51,104 nucleotides of DNA from an uncultured Eubacteriales bacterium. GTDB lineage: Bacteria > Bacillota > Clostridia > Christensenellales > Aristaeellaceae. This document shows positions 34,876-43,595 of this stretch, one piece after another. The DNA lies in assembly GCA_902785105.1 (NCBI GenBank), contig CACZXF010000006.1, positions 1-51,104 of the forward strand, in the 5' to 3' direction. The notes beneath the pieces were generated by a model. The model searched no databases. It saw nothing but the letters and a program-made list of their open reading frames with translations, and was not told the origin of the DNA. Within the stretch, counting starts at the first letter, position 1; each line of letters opens with the position of its first letter. Made by a program: the position numbers and the translations under genes.

Positions 34876-37497
34876 TTACGCCGTCAGCAATCCTTCCTGG
34901 GTTTTGAGCATTACCTCGTCGTTTTCCACATCCACCACGATGGTGGTGTCCATGGGCAGGTCGCGCTCGATGAGCAGGCGGGCGATGGGGGTTTCGATGG
35001 CGCGCTGTATGAAGCGCTTCAGGGGACGCGCGCCGTAGACGGAGTCGTAGCCGTTTTCCACCACCCAATCCTCGGCGGCGGGGGTGAGCTTCACGGCCAG
35101 GCGGCGGTCGACCAGGCGGTTCGACAAGCCCTTGATCATCAGGTGCATGATGGACACGATCTGGTCGCGGGTCAGCGGCGTGTAGATGACCGTCTCGTCC
35201 AGCCTATTGAGGAACTCGGGGCGGAACTGGGTCTTCAACAGCGCCTCGGTCTGCTTCCGGGCCTCCTCGGTGAGATGACCCTCGGCGTCGATGCCCTGCT
35301 GGATGATCTGGCTGCCCAGATTGCTGGTCAGTATGATGATGGTGTTCTTGAAGTCCACGGTGCGGCCCTGGGAATCGGTGATGCGGCCGTCGTCCAGCAC
35401 CTGCAACAGGATGTTGAACACGTCGGGATGGGCCTTCTCCACCTCGTCAAACAGCACCACGGAGTAAGGCTTGCGGCGCACGGCCTCGGTGAGCTGGCCG
35501 CCCTCGTCGTAGCCTACGTATCCCGGAGGCGCTCCGATGAGGCGGGAGACGCTGAACTTCTCCATGTACTCCGTCATGTCGATGCGGATCAGGTTCTTCT
35601 CGTCGTCAAACAGCGCCTGGGCCAGCGTCTTGGCCAGCTCGGTCTTGCCGACGCCGGTGGGGCCAAGGAACAGGAAGGAGCCGATGGGCCGGTTGGGGTC
35701 CTGTATGCCGGCGCGGGAGCGCAGTATGGCCTCGGCTACCTTCTGGACGGCCTCGTCCTGGCCCACCACGCGCTGATGCAGCACGTCCGCCAGCTTCAGC
35801 AGCTTGGCCTTCTCGCTCTCCACCAGCTTGGTCACCGGGATGCCCGTCCAGCGGGACACGATGCGGGCGATCTCGTCGTCCTCCACCTTGTCGTGGAGCA
35901 GCGCTTCCGCGCCCTTGCCGTGGGCCTCGGCCTTCTTTTCTTCCTCGGCAAGCTGATTCTTCAGCTGCGGGAGCTGGCCGTATTGCAGCTCAGCGGCGCG
36001 GTTCAGGTCGTATTCCCGCTGGGCTTTCTCGATCTCGGCGTTGATCTGCTCGATCTGCTCGCGCAGCTTCTGCACCTTCTCGATGTTGACCTTCTCTTCC
36101 TCCCACTGGGCCTTCATGCCGCTGAACTTCTCGCGGAGGGTCTTCAATTCGCCCTGTACCCGTTCCAGTTGATGGATGGAGGCGTCGCCCTCCTTGGCGA
36201 GGGCCGCTTCCTCGATCTCCTTCTGCATGATTTCGCGGCTGATGCTGTCCATCTCCTGGGGCATGGAGTCGATCTCGGTGCGGATCATGGCGCAGGCCTC
36301 GTCCACCAGGTCGATGGCCTTGTCGGGCAGGAAGCGGTCGGTGATATAGCGGTCCGACAGCGTGGCGGCGGCGATGAGGGCGCTGTCCGCGATCTTGACG
36401 CCGTGGAACACCTCATAGCGCTCCTTCAAACCGCGCAGTATGGAGATGGTGTCCTCCACAGAGGGTTCGTTCACCAGCACCGGCTGGAAGCGGCGCTCCA
36501 GAGCCGGGTCCTTTTCCACGTACTTGCGGTACTCGTCCACGGTGGTCGCGCCGACGCAGTGCAGCTCGCCGCGGGCCAGCATCGGCTTGAGCAGGTTGCC
36601 CGCGTCCATGCTGCCCTCGGTCTTGCCCGCGCCGACGATGTTGTGCAGCTCGTCGATGAACAGTATCACGCGGCCCTCGGATTTCTTAACTTCTTCGAGA
36701 ACGCTCTTCAGACGCTCCTCGAACTCGCCCCGGTACTTCGCGCCGGCGATGAGTGCGCCCATGTCCAGGGAGATGAGCTGCCGGTCCTTCAGCGTGCTGG
36801 GCACGTCGCCCCGCACGATGCGCTGAGCCAGCCCCTCGGCGATGGCGGTCTTGCCCACGCCGGGGTCGCCGATCAGCACGGGGTTGTTCTTCGATTTGCG
36901 GGAAAGAATGCGGATGACGTCCCGAATTTCGCTGTCGCGGCCGATGACCGGGTCCAGCTTCTGGTTCCGGGCCATGCCGGTCAGGTCGGTGCCGTATTTC
37001 AGCAGGGCGTCGTAGGTGTCCTCCGGGTTCTGGCTGGTCACGCGGGTGTTGCCCCGGGTCTTTTGCAGGGCGTCCAGAAATGCTTCCTTCGTCAGGCCAA
37101 ACTCGTTGAAGATGCTCCGCAGCGCGCCGTTGGGCTTCTCGATGAGCCCTAACAGGATGTGCTCTACGGAGATGAACTCGTCCTTCATGTAGCCCGCCTG
37201 CTGCTCAGCCTCCTGGAGAGCCGCGTCCACGGACTGGCTGATGTATACCCGGTCCGCCTCACGACCGGGGCCGGAGACCTTCGGGATGCGTGCGATCTCC
37301 CGGTCGCAGGCCTGAGCCATGCGACTGGCGTCGATGTGCAGCTTCTTCATCATCTGCGCCGCCAGCCCGCCCTCCTGATTCAACAGGGCATACAGCAGGT
37401 GCTGCTGGTCGATCTGCATGTTCTGGTTCCGGATGGCGCACTCCTGTGCCTCCCGGATGGCTTCCAGAGATTTCTGGGTGAATTTCTCGGCGTTCAT
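34876..37497 (-). CDS. clpB: ATP-dependent disaggregase ClpB
   Basis: 873 residues, full ClpB length. Two Clp N-terminal repeats (1-145) precede AAA-1 with Walker [14 protein letters not shown] near residue 205 and Walker B FIDELHN. The coiled-coil M domain (about 400-525, Glu/Lys/Gln-rich) distinguishes ClpB from ClpC. AAA-2 has [13 protein letters not shown] near residue 605 and the arginine-finger region near 745. It extracts and refolds proteins from aggregates with DnaK. Its promoter carries a CtsR operator at 37541-37557. It is transcribed away from the EamA gene and ends near palindrome B. Confidence 0.97.
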   Translation of the reverse strand: MNAEKFTQKSLEAIREAQECAIRNQNMQIDQQHLLYALLNQEGGLAAQMMKKLHIDASRMAQACDREIARIPKVSGPGREADRVYISQSVDAALQEAEQQAGYMKDEFISVEHILLGLIEKPNGALRSIFNEFGLTKEAFLDALQKTRGNTRVTSQNPEDTYDALLKYGTDLTGMARNQKLDPVIGRDSEIRDVIRILSRKSKNNPVLIGDPGVGKTAIAEGLAQRIVRGDVPSTLKDRQLISLDMGALIAGAKYRGEFEERLKSVLEEVKKSEGRVILFIDELHNIVGAGKTEGSMDAGNLLKPMLARGELHCVGATTVDEYRKYVEKDPALERRFQPVLVNEPSVEDTISILRGLKERYEVFHGVKIADSALIAAATLSDRYITDRFLPDKAIDLVDEACAMIRTEIDSMPQEMDSISREIMQKEIEEAALAKEGDASIHQLERVQGELKTLREKFSGMKAQWEEEKVNIEKVQKLREQIEQINAEIEKAQREYDLNRAAELQYGQLPQLKNQLAEEEKKAEAHGKGAEALLHDKVEDDEIARIVSRWTGIPVTKLVESEKAKLLKLADVLHQRVVGQDEAVQKVAEAILRSRAGIQDPNRPIGSFLFLGPTGVGKTELAKTLAQALFDDEKNLIRIDMTEYMEKFSVSRLIGAPPGYVGYDEGGQLTEAVRRKPYSVVLFDEVEKAHPDVFNILLQVLDDGRITDSQGRTVDFKNTIIILTSNLGSQIIQQGIDAEGHLTEEARKQTEALLKTQFRPEFLNRLDETVIYTPLTRDQIVSIMHLMIKGLSNRLVDRRLAVKLTPAAEDWVVENGYDSVYGARPLKRFIQRAIETPIARLLIERDLPMDTTIVVDVENDEVMLKTQEGLLTA

Positions 37498-37540
37498 ATT
37501 TCATCCCCCTTTCAGGGTGTCGTTGTTGTCAGAAGTCATC

Positions 37541-37557
37541 TTTGACTTTCTTTGACC
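37541..37557 (-). promoter_or_regulatory. CtsR operator of clpB
   Basis: The minus strand reads GGTCAAAGAAAGTCAAA, an exact match to the CtsR heptad direct repeat (RGTCAAA-N3-RGTCAAA). It begins immediately downstream of the -10 box, over the expected transcription start, so CtsR binding would block initiation until heat shock. Confidence 0.9.
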
Positions 37558-37585
37558 ATTATAGCATGTTTTCCGCCAAAGTCAA
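37558..37585 (-). promoter_or_regulatory. Promoter of clpB
   Basis: On the minus strand, TTGACT (37580-37585), a 16-base spacer and TATAAT (37558-37563), directly adjoining the CtsR operator. Confidence 0.85.
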
Positions 37586-37665
37586 TAGGTTTTGGAAAAT
37601 ATTTGTTGGTTTTACTGATTCTCAATAGAAGGATGATATGATAGGGTGTGATAGGTTTAAGTGAA

Positions 37666-37727
37666 GTAATAAGCGGGGATTTGTAAGGGAGGGAGTTGTC
37701 CTCCCGACAACTTCCGACTGATCCCAA
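37666..37727. repeat. Composite palindromic element 5, short form
   Basis: ATAAGCGGGGATTTGTAAGG at the left and CCCGACAACTTCCGACTGAT at the right follow the outer repeat pattern with several changes. The middle is only GGGAGTTGTCCT-like, without palindromes A, B or C. It lies between the divergent clpB and EamA genes. Confidence 0.5.
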
Positions 37728-37742
37728 CGAGAGGCAAACAAA

Positions 37743-38645
37743 ATGAACAAACAGCTCAAAGGCAGCCTCTACCTGCTGGCCTGCTCCTTTGTGTGGGGCA
37801 TGGCGTTTGTGGCGCAGGGGAGCGCGATGGACTATGTGGAGCCGGCGACCTTCGTATTCGTGCGGTTCACGATCACGTTTCTGGCGCTGACGGCGGCGAC
37901 GCCCCTGTTCACGCGCATCAGCGGCGGGCCGAAAAAAGACGAACCTTCTTTAAAAAGGCACATCATGGCGGGCAGCATCATCGGCCTGGTGCTGGGCGTG
38001 GCCTCGATGCTCCAGCAATACGGGCTGGTGCACACGTCGCCCACCAATTCGGGCTTTGTGACGGCGCTTTATATATTGATTGTGCCCATCATCGGCCTGT
38101 TTCTGGGCCAGCGGGTGCGCAAGGTGGTCTGGCTAGGCGTGGCGATCTCGCTGACGGGCCTGTGGCTGCTCTGCGTGGGAGACGGCTTCTCTATCAACCC
38201 CGGCGACCTCATCACCTTAGGCTGTGCCATCGTGTTCGCCTTCCACATCACCCTTGTGGACCGTTTGGCGGGGGACCTGAACCCCATCAAGCTGAGCGCC
38301 ATACAGTTCGGCTTCGGCGCAATGACGGCGGCGGTGGTGGCGCTGATTTTTGAGCATCCGACGATGCAGGGCATCATAGACTGCCTGCCCTTCATACTCT
38401 ACGCGGCTCTCATCTCCGGCGGTGTCGGCTATACCCTCCAGCTCTTCGGCCAGAAGTACACCGAACCCACGCTGGCCTCCCTGCTGATGTGCCTGGAATC
38501 GGTGTTCGCCGCGGTGGGGGAGTGGATCGCAACCCGCATGGGCTGGTTTGACGGACAATTATTGGACGGCCGCCGCCTCCTCGGCTGTGCCCTGATGCTC
38601 GCCGCCTCCATGATCGCGCAGTTGCCGGAACGGCGGAGAGAATGA
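37743..38645 (+). CDS. EamA/DMT-family transporter
   Basis: 300 residues with ten predicted membrane helices in two EamA repeats (about 5-145 and 152-292). Typical features are SFVWGMAFVAQ in helix 1, YVEPATFVFVRF, and the GYTLQLFGQKYTEPTLASLL stretch near helix 8. Family members export metabolites or amino acids; the substrate here is unknown. GAGAGG lies nine bases before the ATG. No partner gene is obvious. Confidence 0.9.
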   Translation: MNKQLKGSLYLLACSFVWGMAFVAQGSAMDYVEPATFVFVRFTITFLALTAATPLFTRISGGPKKDEPSLKRHIMAGSIIGLVLGVASMLQQYGLVHTSPTNSGFVTALYILIVPIIGLFLGQRVRKVVWLGVAISLTGLWLLCVGDGFSINPGDLITLGCAIVFAFHITLVDRLAGDLNPIKLSAIQFGFGAMTAAVVALIFEHPTMQGIIDCLPFILYAALISGGVGYTLQLFGQKYTEPTLASLLMCLESVFAAVGEWIATRMGWFDGQLLDGRRLLGCALMLAASMIAQLPERRRE

Positions 38646-38708
38646 TAAGAACAAATTGGAATTTGTCGAAGTGGGCCTCGAACAACACTCCGACAAATCC
38701 CATTTTAC
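38646..38708. repeat. Composite palindromic element 6, short form
   Basis: ACAAATTGGAATTTGTCG at the left and CGACAAATCCCATTTTAC at the right are good outer inverted repeats with only about 25 bases between them and no inner palindrome. It shows that the outer unit exists on its own. It lies right after the EamA stop codon. Confidence 0.65.
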
Positions 38709-38732
38709 ATGAAAATCTTCGGAGGTGTTTCC

Positions 38733-39632
38733 ATGCTACCCTTTGCCCTTGCGGAAACGACGGAGCCCATTGACGAGGTGGCCCAGGAGGTCGGCGGCAT
38801 GATCGAGACGGCCGGCGCCGCGGCGGGAAACATCTTCTCAAAGCTTCCACTGCTGACCACAAAGCTGCTGATGGCGGCGGTAGCCATCATCATCGGCATC
38901 ATATTTCTGCGCGTGGGACGCAGTATGATCAGCTCGCTGATCAAGCCCAACAGCCAGAGATCCAGCCGCAATCCCCAGCAGATCGAGACGCTGCGCTCGC
39001 TGATCACCAGCGTATTCAATTACATCATGTACTTCATCATACTCACGGTGGTGCTGAGCATATTCGGTGTCAACGTGGCCAGCATACTGGCTGTGGCGGG
39101 GGTCGGCGGCGTCGCCATCGCCTTCGGCGCACAGACGCTGGTGCAGGATGTCATCAGCGGCCTGTTCATCTGGGGCGAGGGCACCGTATCCGTCGGGGAT
39201 TTCGTGGAGATCAACGGTCTGTCAGGCACGGTGGAGGCCGTCTCCGTGCGCACCACCATGATCCGCAATTTCAACGGCGACATCTACACCATTCCCAACG
39301 GCGATATCCGAACCATCACCAACATGAGCCGCAATTTTAAACGCGCCATCGTGGATATCCGCTGCCCCTATGAGGAAAACCAGGCGCGGCTGGTGCAGAT
39401 CATCACCGAGGAGATGGAAAAAGCAGGGAAGGAGATCGAGGGCCTCGACGCCGCCCCGGAGGTCATGAGCATATTGTCCTTCGAAGTGGACTGCGTGCTG
39501 GTCCGCGTCGCCGCCCAGTGCCCCGTGGGCGAGCAATGGCGCATCGAGCGCGATATCCGCACCCGCATCAAGAATCGCTTTGATAAAGAGGGCATTATCA
39601 TGCCCCACTATACCAAACCTCCAATTCAATGA
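38733..39632 (+). CDS. MscS-family mechanosensitive channel
   Basis: About 299 residues. The ATG at 38733 follows GGAGG by seven bases; the ATG at 38709 lacks a site. A short outside segment is followed by helices at about 38-58 and 85-105 and the pore helix GVGGVAIAFGAQTLVQDVIS near residue 122, with the Gly/Ala packing of MscS. The beta domain carries VGDFVEINGLSGTVEAVSVR, and an alpha/beta C-terminal domain ends the protein. It releases solutes under hypo-osmotic stress. A terminator shared with tex follows. Confidence 0.92.
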   Translation: MLPFALAETTEPIDEVAQEVGGMIETAGAAAGNIFSKLPLLTTKLLMAAVAIIIGIIFLRVGRSMISSLIKPNSQRSSRNPQQIETLRSLITSVFNYIMYFIILTVVLSIFGVNVASILAVAGVGGVAIAFGAQTLVQDVISGLFIWGEGTVSVGDFVEINGLSGTVEAVSVRTTMIRNFNGDIYTIPNGDIRTITNMSRNFKRAIVDIRCPYEENQARLVQIITEEMEKAGKEIEGLDAAPEVMSILSFEVDCVLVRVAAQCPVGEQWRIERDIRTRIKNRFDKEGIIMPHYTKPPIQ

Positions 39633-39633
39633 A

Positions 39634-39672
39634 AAATGGTCTGGACGACATCGAGCATCGTCCAGACCATTT
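39634..39672. terminator. Bidirectional terminator between mscS-type gene and tex
   Basis: AAATGGTCTGGACGA (39634-39648) and TCGTCCAGACCATTT (39658-39672) form a perfect 15-bp stem with a nine-base loop, flanked by A/T-rich ends on both sides. It serves both converging genes. Confidence 0.9.
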
Positions 39673-39674
39673 GT

Positions 39675-41825
39675 TTACATCCTGTCTTTCACCATCGTCA
39701 GCGCGATCCGCTTCTTCTTCTCATCGACGCTGACCACCCACACCTTGACCACGTCGCCGACCTTGACCACCTCGGAGGGATGCTTGATAAACCGGTCGGC
39801 CATGCGGGAGATGTGGACGAGGCCGTCCTGATGGACGCCGATGTCCACGAACGCGCCGAAGTCGATGACGTTGCGGACGGTGCCGGTCAGCTCCATGCCG
39901 GGCACTAAGTCCTTCATGTCCAGCACGTCGGTGCGCAGCACGGGCTTGGGCAGCTCGTCGCGGGGGTCGCGCCCCGGCTTTTGCAGCTCGGAAAGCATGT
40001 CGTTCAGCGTGGGCAGACCGATGTTCAAATCGGAAGCCAATTTGTCCAGCCCGTACAGCTTTGCCCGCTGGCCAATGTCCTTCAGCCCCGCGCCGGTGAC
40101 GGCCTTTATGTCATACCCCAATGTTTTTAACAGCGCCTTGGCCGCGTCGTAGCTCTCGGGATGGACGGCGGTAGCGTCCAGCGGGTTCGAGCTGTCCATC
40201 ACCCGAAGGAAACCTGCGCACTGCTCAAACGCCTTCGGCCCCAGCTTCGGCACCTTTTTCAGCGCGGCACGGGTGGGTATGCCATTTTCCTCCCGATAGG
40301 CCACGATGTTCCGCGCCAGTGCGGGACCGATGCCCGCCACGTGGGAGAGCAGCTCCGCCGAGGCGGTGGACACCTCCACGCCTACGGCGTTCACGCACTG
40401 CTCCACCACGCCGTCCAGCGCGGCGGTCAGCTCGTTCTGCTTCAAGTCGTGCTGATACTGGCCCACGCCGATGGCTTTGGGGTCGATCTTCACCAGCTCC
40501 GCCAGCGGGTCCTGCATCCGCCGGGCGATGGAGACGGCGCTGCGCTGGGTGACGTCGAAGTCCGGGAACTCCTTGGCCGCCAGCGGGCTGGCCGAGTAGA
40601 CCGACGCCCCCGCCTCCGACACGATGACGTAGGCCACCCCCGGCAGCTCCGGCAGCAGCGAGGCGATGAACTGCTCGCTCTCCCGCGAGGCCGTGCCGTT
40701 GCCGATGGCGATGGCGGTGACGTTGTATTTATGGACGAAATCCTTGATGAGCCGGGCCGCGGCCTCCTTGGCGGCGGACTTGCCGGGCAGCGTGAAGTAG
40801 CCCACGCCGGTGTCCAGCACCTTGCCGCCCTCGTCCACCACTGCCAGCTTGCAGCCCGTGCGGAAACCGGGGTCCACGCCCAGCGTCACCTTGCCCTTGA
40901 TGGGCGGCTGCATCAGCAGTTGATGTAAGTTCTGGGAGAACACCTTGATGGCGGCGGCGTTGGCCTTGTCGGTCAGCTCCGCGCGGATCTCCCTTTCAAG
41001 GGAGGGATACAGCAGCCGGTCCCAGGCGTCTTCGCAGGCCAGCGCCACCTGCTGGGAGGCGGGGGAGACGCCCCGCACAAAGGCCCGTTTCACCGTATCC
41101 ACAGCCCGCTCCTCCGGCACCGCTACGCTGACCTTCAGATAACCCTCCCGTTCCCCACGATTGACGGCCAGTATGCGATGAGGGGCCATCGTCCGGACCG
41201 GCTCCCGGTAGTCGTAATACATGCTGTAGACGCTGTCCTCTTCCTTGGCGGCCTTCGTCTCCGAAATGCCCTCGCGGGTGGTTAAATCGCGCAGCTTCCC
41301 GCGCAGGGGCGCGTCGTCGCTGATCTGCTCGGCCAGTATGTCTCGGGCACCGGCCAGGGCGGCCTCGATGTCCTCCACGCCCTTCTCCGGGTCGATGAAC
41401 TTTGCGGCCTGGGCCTCCACGTCGCCCCGGGTGGGCTGGACCAGCAGCCAGGTCGCCAGCGGCTCCAGGCCCTTCTCCTTGGCCATCGTGGCCCGCGTGC
41501 GGCGCTTGGGGCGGAAGGGACGGTAGATGTCCTCCAGCGCGGCCAGTGTGGCCGCCTTCTGAAGCTGGGCGGCGATTTCGTCGGTCATCACGCCCTGCTC
41601 CGTCAGCGTTTTATTGATTTCATCCCGGCGCTTGTCCAGATTGCGCAGGTATTCCAGGCGCTCCGCCAGCTCCCGCAGAAGCTGGTCGTCCAGCGAGCCT
41701 GTGGCTTCCTTGCGGTAGCGGGCGATGAAGGGGATGGTGTTTCCCGCGTCCAGCAGGTCGATCACCGCCTGCACCTGCTGTGGGCGCAGCTTAAATTCCT
41801 CGGCGAGAATGGCGGAATAATCCAA
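39675..41825 (-). CDS. tex: Tex-family S1 RNA-binding protein
   Basis: About 716 residues. The TTG at 41825 lies nine bases after AGGAGG and gives the family start (LDYSAILAEEFKL); the earlier in-frame ATG is upstream of the promoter-proximal ribosome site and is rejected. Order: Tex N-terminal helical domain (FIARYRKEATGSLDD near residue 40), YqgF/RNase H-like domain (GVDPGFRTGCKLAVVDEGGK near residue 325), helix-hairpin-helix domains (about 500-560), and a C-terminal S1 domain (VRNVIDFGAFVDIGVHQDGL near residue 650). Tex binds nucleic acids and affects transcription and antibiotic tolerance. A consensus-like promoter precedes it. Confidence 0.95.
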   Translation of the reverse strand: MDYSAILAEEFKLRPQQVQAVIDLLDAGNTIPFIARYRKEATGSLDDQLLRELAERLEYLRNLDKRRDEINKTLTEQGVMTDEIAAQLQKAATLAALEDIYRPFRPKRRTRATMAKEKGLEPLATWLLVQPTRGDVEAQAAKFIDPEKGVEDIEAALAGARDILAEQISDDAPLRGKLRDLTTREGISETKAAKEEDSVYSMYYDYREPVRTMAPHRILAVNRGEREGYLKVSVAVPEERAVDTVKRAFVRGVSPASQQVALACEDAWDRLLYPSLEREIRAELTDKANAAAIKVFSQNLHQLLMQPPIKGKVTLGVDPGFRTGCKLAVVDEGGKVLDTGVGYFTLPGKSAAKEAAARLIKDFVHKYNVTAIAIGNGTASRESEQFIASLLPELPGVAYVIVSEAGASVYSASPLAAKEFPDFDVTQRSAVSIARRMQDPLAELVKIDPKAIGVGQYQHDLKQNELTAALDGVVEQCVNAVGVEVSTASAELLSHVAGIGPALARNIVAYREENGIPTRAALKKVPKLGPKAFEQCAGFLRVMDSSNPLDATAVHPESYDAAKALLKTLGYDIKAVTGAGLKDIGQRAKLYGLDKLASDLNIGLPTLNDMLSELQKPGRDPRDELPKPVLRTDVLDMKDLVPGMELTGTVRNVIDFGAFVDIGVHQDGLVHISRMADRFIKHPSEVVKVGDVVKVWVVSVDEKKKRIALTMVKDRM

Positions 41826-41858
41826 GGCAAATGTCCTCCTGTATTTAAATGATGACAT

Positions 41859-41887
41859 ATTATAACACAAATCAACGATTCCGACAA
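41859..41887 (-). promoter_or_regulatory. Promoter of tex
   Basis: On the minus strand, TTGTCG (41882-41887), a 17-base spacer and TATAAT (41859-41864), 33 bases before the TTG start. Confidence 0.6.
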
Positions 41888-41922
41888 TAGACACAGTGCC
41901 CCACAAATTCATGCAAAGATGA

Positions 41923-41951
41923 TTGAACTATGGTGAAAATGCCTGTATAAT
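41923..41951 (+). promoter_or_regulatory. Promoter of the methyltransferase-DUF3267 operon
   Basis: TTGAAC (41923-41928), a 17-base spacer and TATAAT (41946-41951). An AGAGGTGG ribosome-binding site follows before the TTG start at 41970. Confidence 0.8.
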
Positions 41952-41969
41952 AAAATAGAGGTGGTATGA

Positions 41970-42833
41970 TTGTACATTGCGTCCGAATGGAAGGATTATG
42001 AAGTGATCGACACCGGCGACGGCGAAAAGCTGGAGCGCTGGCGCGACGTGATATTGCGCAGGCCCGACCCCCAGGCCATCTGGCCGAAGCAAAGCCCGAA
42101 GCTGTGGGACAAGGCCGACGCCTGGTATCATCGCTCCGCGAAGGGTGGCGGCGAATGGGAGTTTTTCAGAAAGCTGCCCGACCGCTGGACGGTCAAATAT
42201 GGCGACTTATCTTTCTATGTGCGTCCCACGGGCTTCAAGCACACGGGCCTGTTCCCGGAGCAGGCGGTGAACTGGGACTGGATGGCGGGACTGATCAAGA
42301 GCGCCCACCGCCCGGTGAAGGTGCTGAACCTGTTCGGCTACACCGGCGGGGCCACCTGCGCCTGCGCGCTGGCGGGGGCGAAGGTCACCCACGTGGACGC
42401 CGCCAAGGGCATGGTCCAGTGGGCCGGTGAGAACCGCAAGCTCTCCGGCATCGACGAGATCTCCGTCCGCTGGATCGTGGACGACGCGCTGAAATTCGTC
42501 CAGCGCGAGGCCCGGCGCGGCAACACCTACGACGGCATACTGATGGACCCGCCCAGCTACGGCCGCGGCCCCGGCGGCGAGGTCTGGAAGCTGGAAAATG
42601 AGCTGTTCGGCCTGGTCTCCGCCTGCGAGAAGGTGCTGGCGGAGGACGCGCTTTTCATGCTCATCAACAGCTACACCACGGGCCTCCAGCCCGCCGTGCT
42701 CAACAACATGCTGACCATGACCGCCGCCCGTTCCCGCGGCGGCAGGGTGGTCGCCGATGAGATCGTCCTTCCCGTCACCGAGGGCGGCGTCCTCCCATGT
42801 GGCGCGTCGGGCCGCTGGACGGGCGAAAGATGA
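41970..42833 (+). CDS. Class I SAM-dependent methyltransferase (RlmI/RlmK-like)
   Basis: 287 residues. The start is TTG (41970) six bases after AGAGGTGG; the ATG at 41966 is out of frame. The SAM-binding motif I is VLNLFGYTGG (118-127), the acidic residue of motif II follows in THVDAAKG, and the catalytic DPPSYGRG (193-200) is the DPPxF/Y-type motif of 23S rRNA cytosine-5 and related methyltransferases. The N-terminal PUA domain of RlmI is absent, so substrate recognition may differ. Its stop codon overlaps the next gene (ATGA). Confidence 0.85.
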   Translation: MYIASEWKDYEVIDTGDGEKLERWRDVILRRPDPQAIWPKQSPKLWDKADAWYHRSAKGGGEWEFFRKLPDRWTVKYGDLSFYVRPTGFKHTGLFPEQAVNWDWMAGLIKSAHRPVKVLNLFGYTGGATCACALAGAKVTHVDAAKGMVQWAGENRKLSGIDEISVRWIVDDALKFVQREARRGNTYDGILMDPPSYGRGPGGEVWKLENELFGLVSACEKVLAEDALFMLINSYTTGLQPAVLNNMLTMTAARSRGGRVVADEIVLPVTEGGVLPCGASGRWTGER

Positions 42834-43402
42834 ACTATCAAAAGCTCCCCGCCGGCTACCGCTATGCGGGCACCATGGATTTCAACCGCAACCGGAAGCA
42901 GATCATGGCCATGCTCAAACTGGCGCTGACACTGCTGTTTGTGCCGCTGGTGATCGGGTTGATCGTCTCGCCGCCGTGCCTGTCCTGGCAGGGCTTTCTG
43001 GACACCTGGAAGCTCTGGGCGGCGATGCTGGTCATGCAGATCGCCTACATCCCGCTTCATGAGCTGACTCACGGCGCGGCGATGCTGGCCCTGTCCGGGG
43101 TCCGGCCCAAATTCGGCATCAGGCTCCCCTATGCCTGGTGCGGCAGCGAGGTCTGGTTCGATAAAAAGTCCCACATCATCACGGCGCTGGCTCCAGTGAT
43201 AGTATGGGGCATCGTCCTGCAAGCGCTGATCGCTGTTCTGCCGTCTGAATGGTTCTGGCCCCTGTGGCTGGTCCAGCTCTCCAACCTCTCCGGCTCGGCG
43301 GGGGACATCTACTGCGTCTGGTATCTCGCCCGCATGAATGGCGACCTGCTCATACAGGATACCGGCACCCGTATGCGCATCATGCGCAGAATGTCATCAT
43401 GA
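42830..43402 (+). CDS. DUF3267 putative membrane zincin metalloprotease
   Basis: About 190 residues with hydrophobic segments near 29-46, 61-76, 110-130 and 142-160. HELTH (77-81), the HExxH zinc-protease motif, sits at the membrane border with HGAAML after it. This fits the DUF3267 family of small predicted intramembrane or membrane-bound peptidases. The ATG at 42830 overlaps the methyltransferase stop by four bases, giving coupled translation; an earlier ATG at 42797 would overlap further and lacks a ribosome-binding site. The substrate is unknown. A composite palindromic element begins two bases after the stop. Confidence 0.78.
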   Translation: MNYQKLPAGYRYAGTMDFNRNRKQIMAMLKLALTLLFVPLVIGLIVSPPCLSWQGFLDTWKLWAAMLVMQIAYIPLHELTHGAAMLALSGVRPKFGIRLPYAWCGSEVWFDKKSHIITALAPVIVWGIVLQALIAVLPSEWFWPLWLVQLSNLSGSAGDIYCVWYLARMNGDLLIQDTGTRMRIMRRMSS

Positions 43403-43404
43403 AA

Positions 43405-43560
43405 GCGATAAACAGGGATTTATTGGGGAGATGCACACTCTCCTGTAGGGGCGGCGTTACGCCGCCCGCCGGGTAGGACGATGCGCTTCGTTGAGGGCGG
43501 GCGCCGAAACGGCGCCCCTACAGGGTTGCTTTGTCTCCCCAACAACTTCTAATTTATCCC
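43405..43560. repeat. Composite palindromic element 7 (outer repeats plus palindrome B)
   Basis: GCGATAAACAGGGATTTATTGGGGAG at the left and TCCCCAACAACTTCTAATTTATC at the right form the outer repeats. Inside (about 43443-43533) is palindrome B: TGTAGGGGCGGCGTTACGCC at one arm, and GCGCCGAAACGGCGCCCCTACA-type sequence at the other. It begins two bases after a stop codon and ends before the ABC-F gene. Confidence 0.8.
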
Positions 43561-43595
43561 TCTGACTATCCATCCATCAAAACGAGGTTTATTCT

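Noticed and set aside
34852-37152. Long open frame antisense to clpB (766 codons)
   Set aside because: Complement of a G+C-rich conserved gene; the translation has no recognisable domain and clpB is certain.
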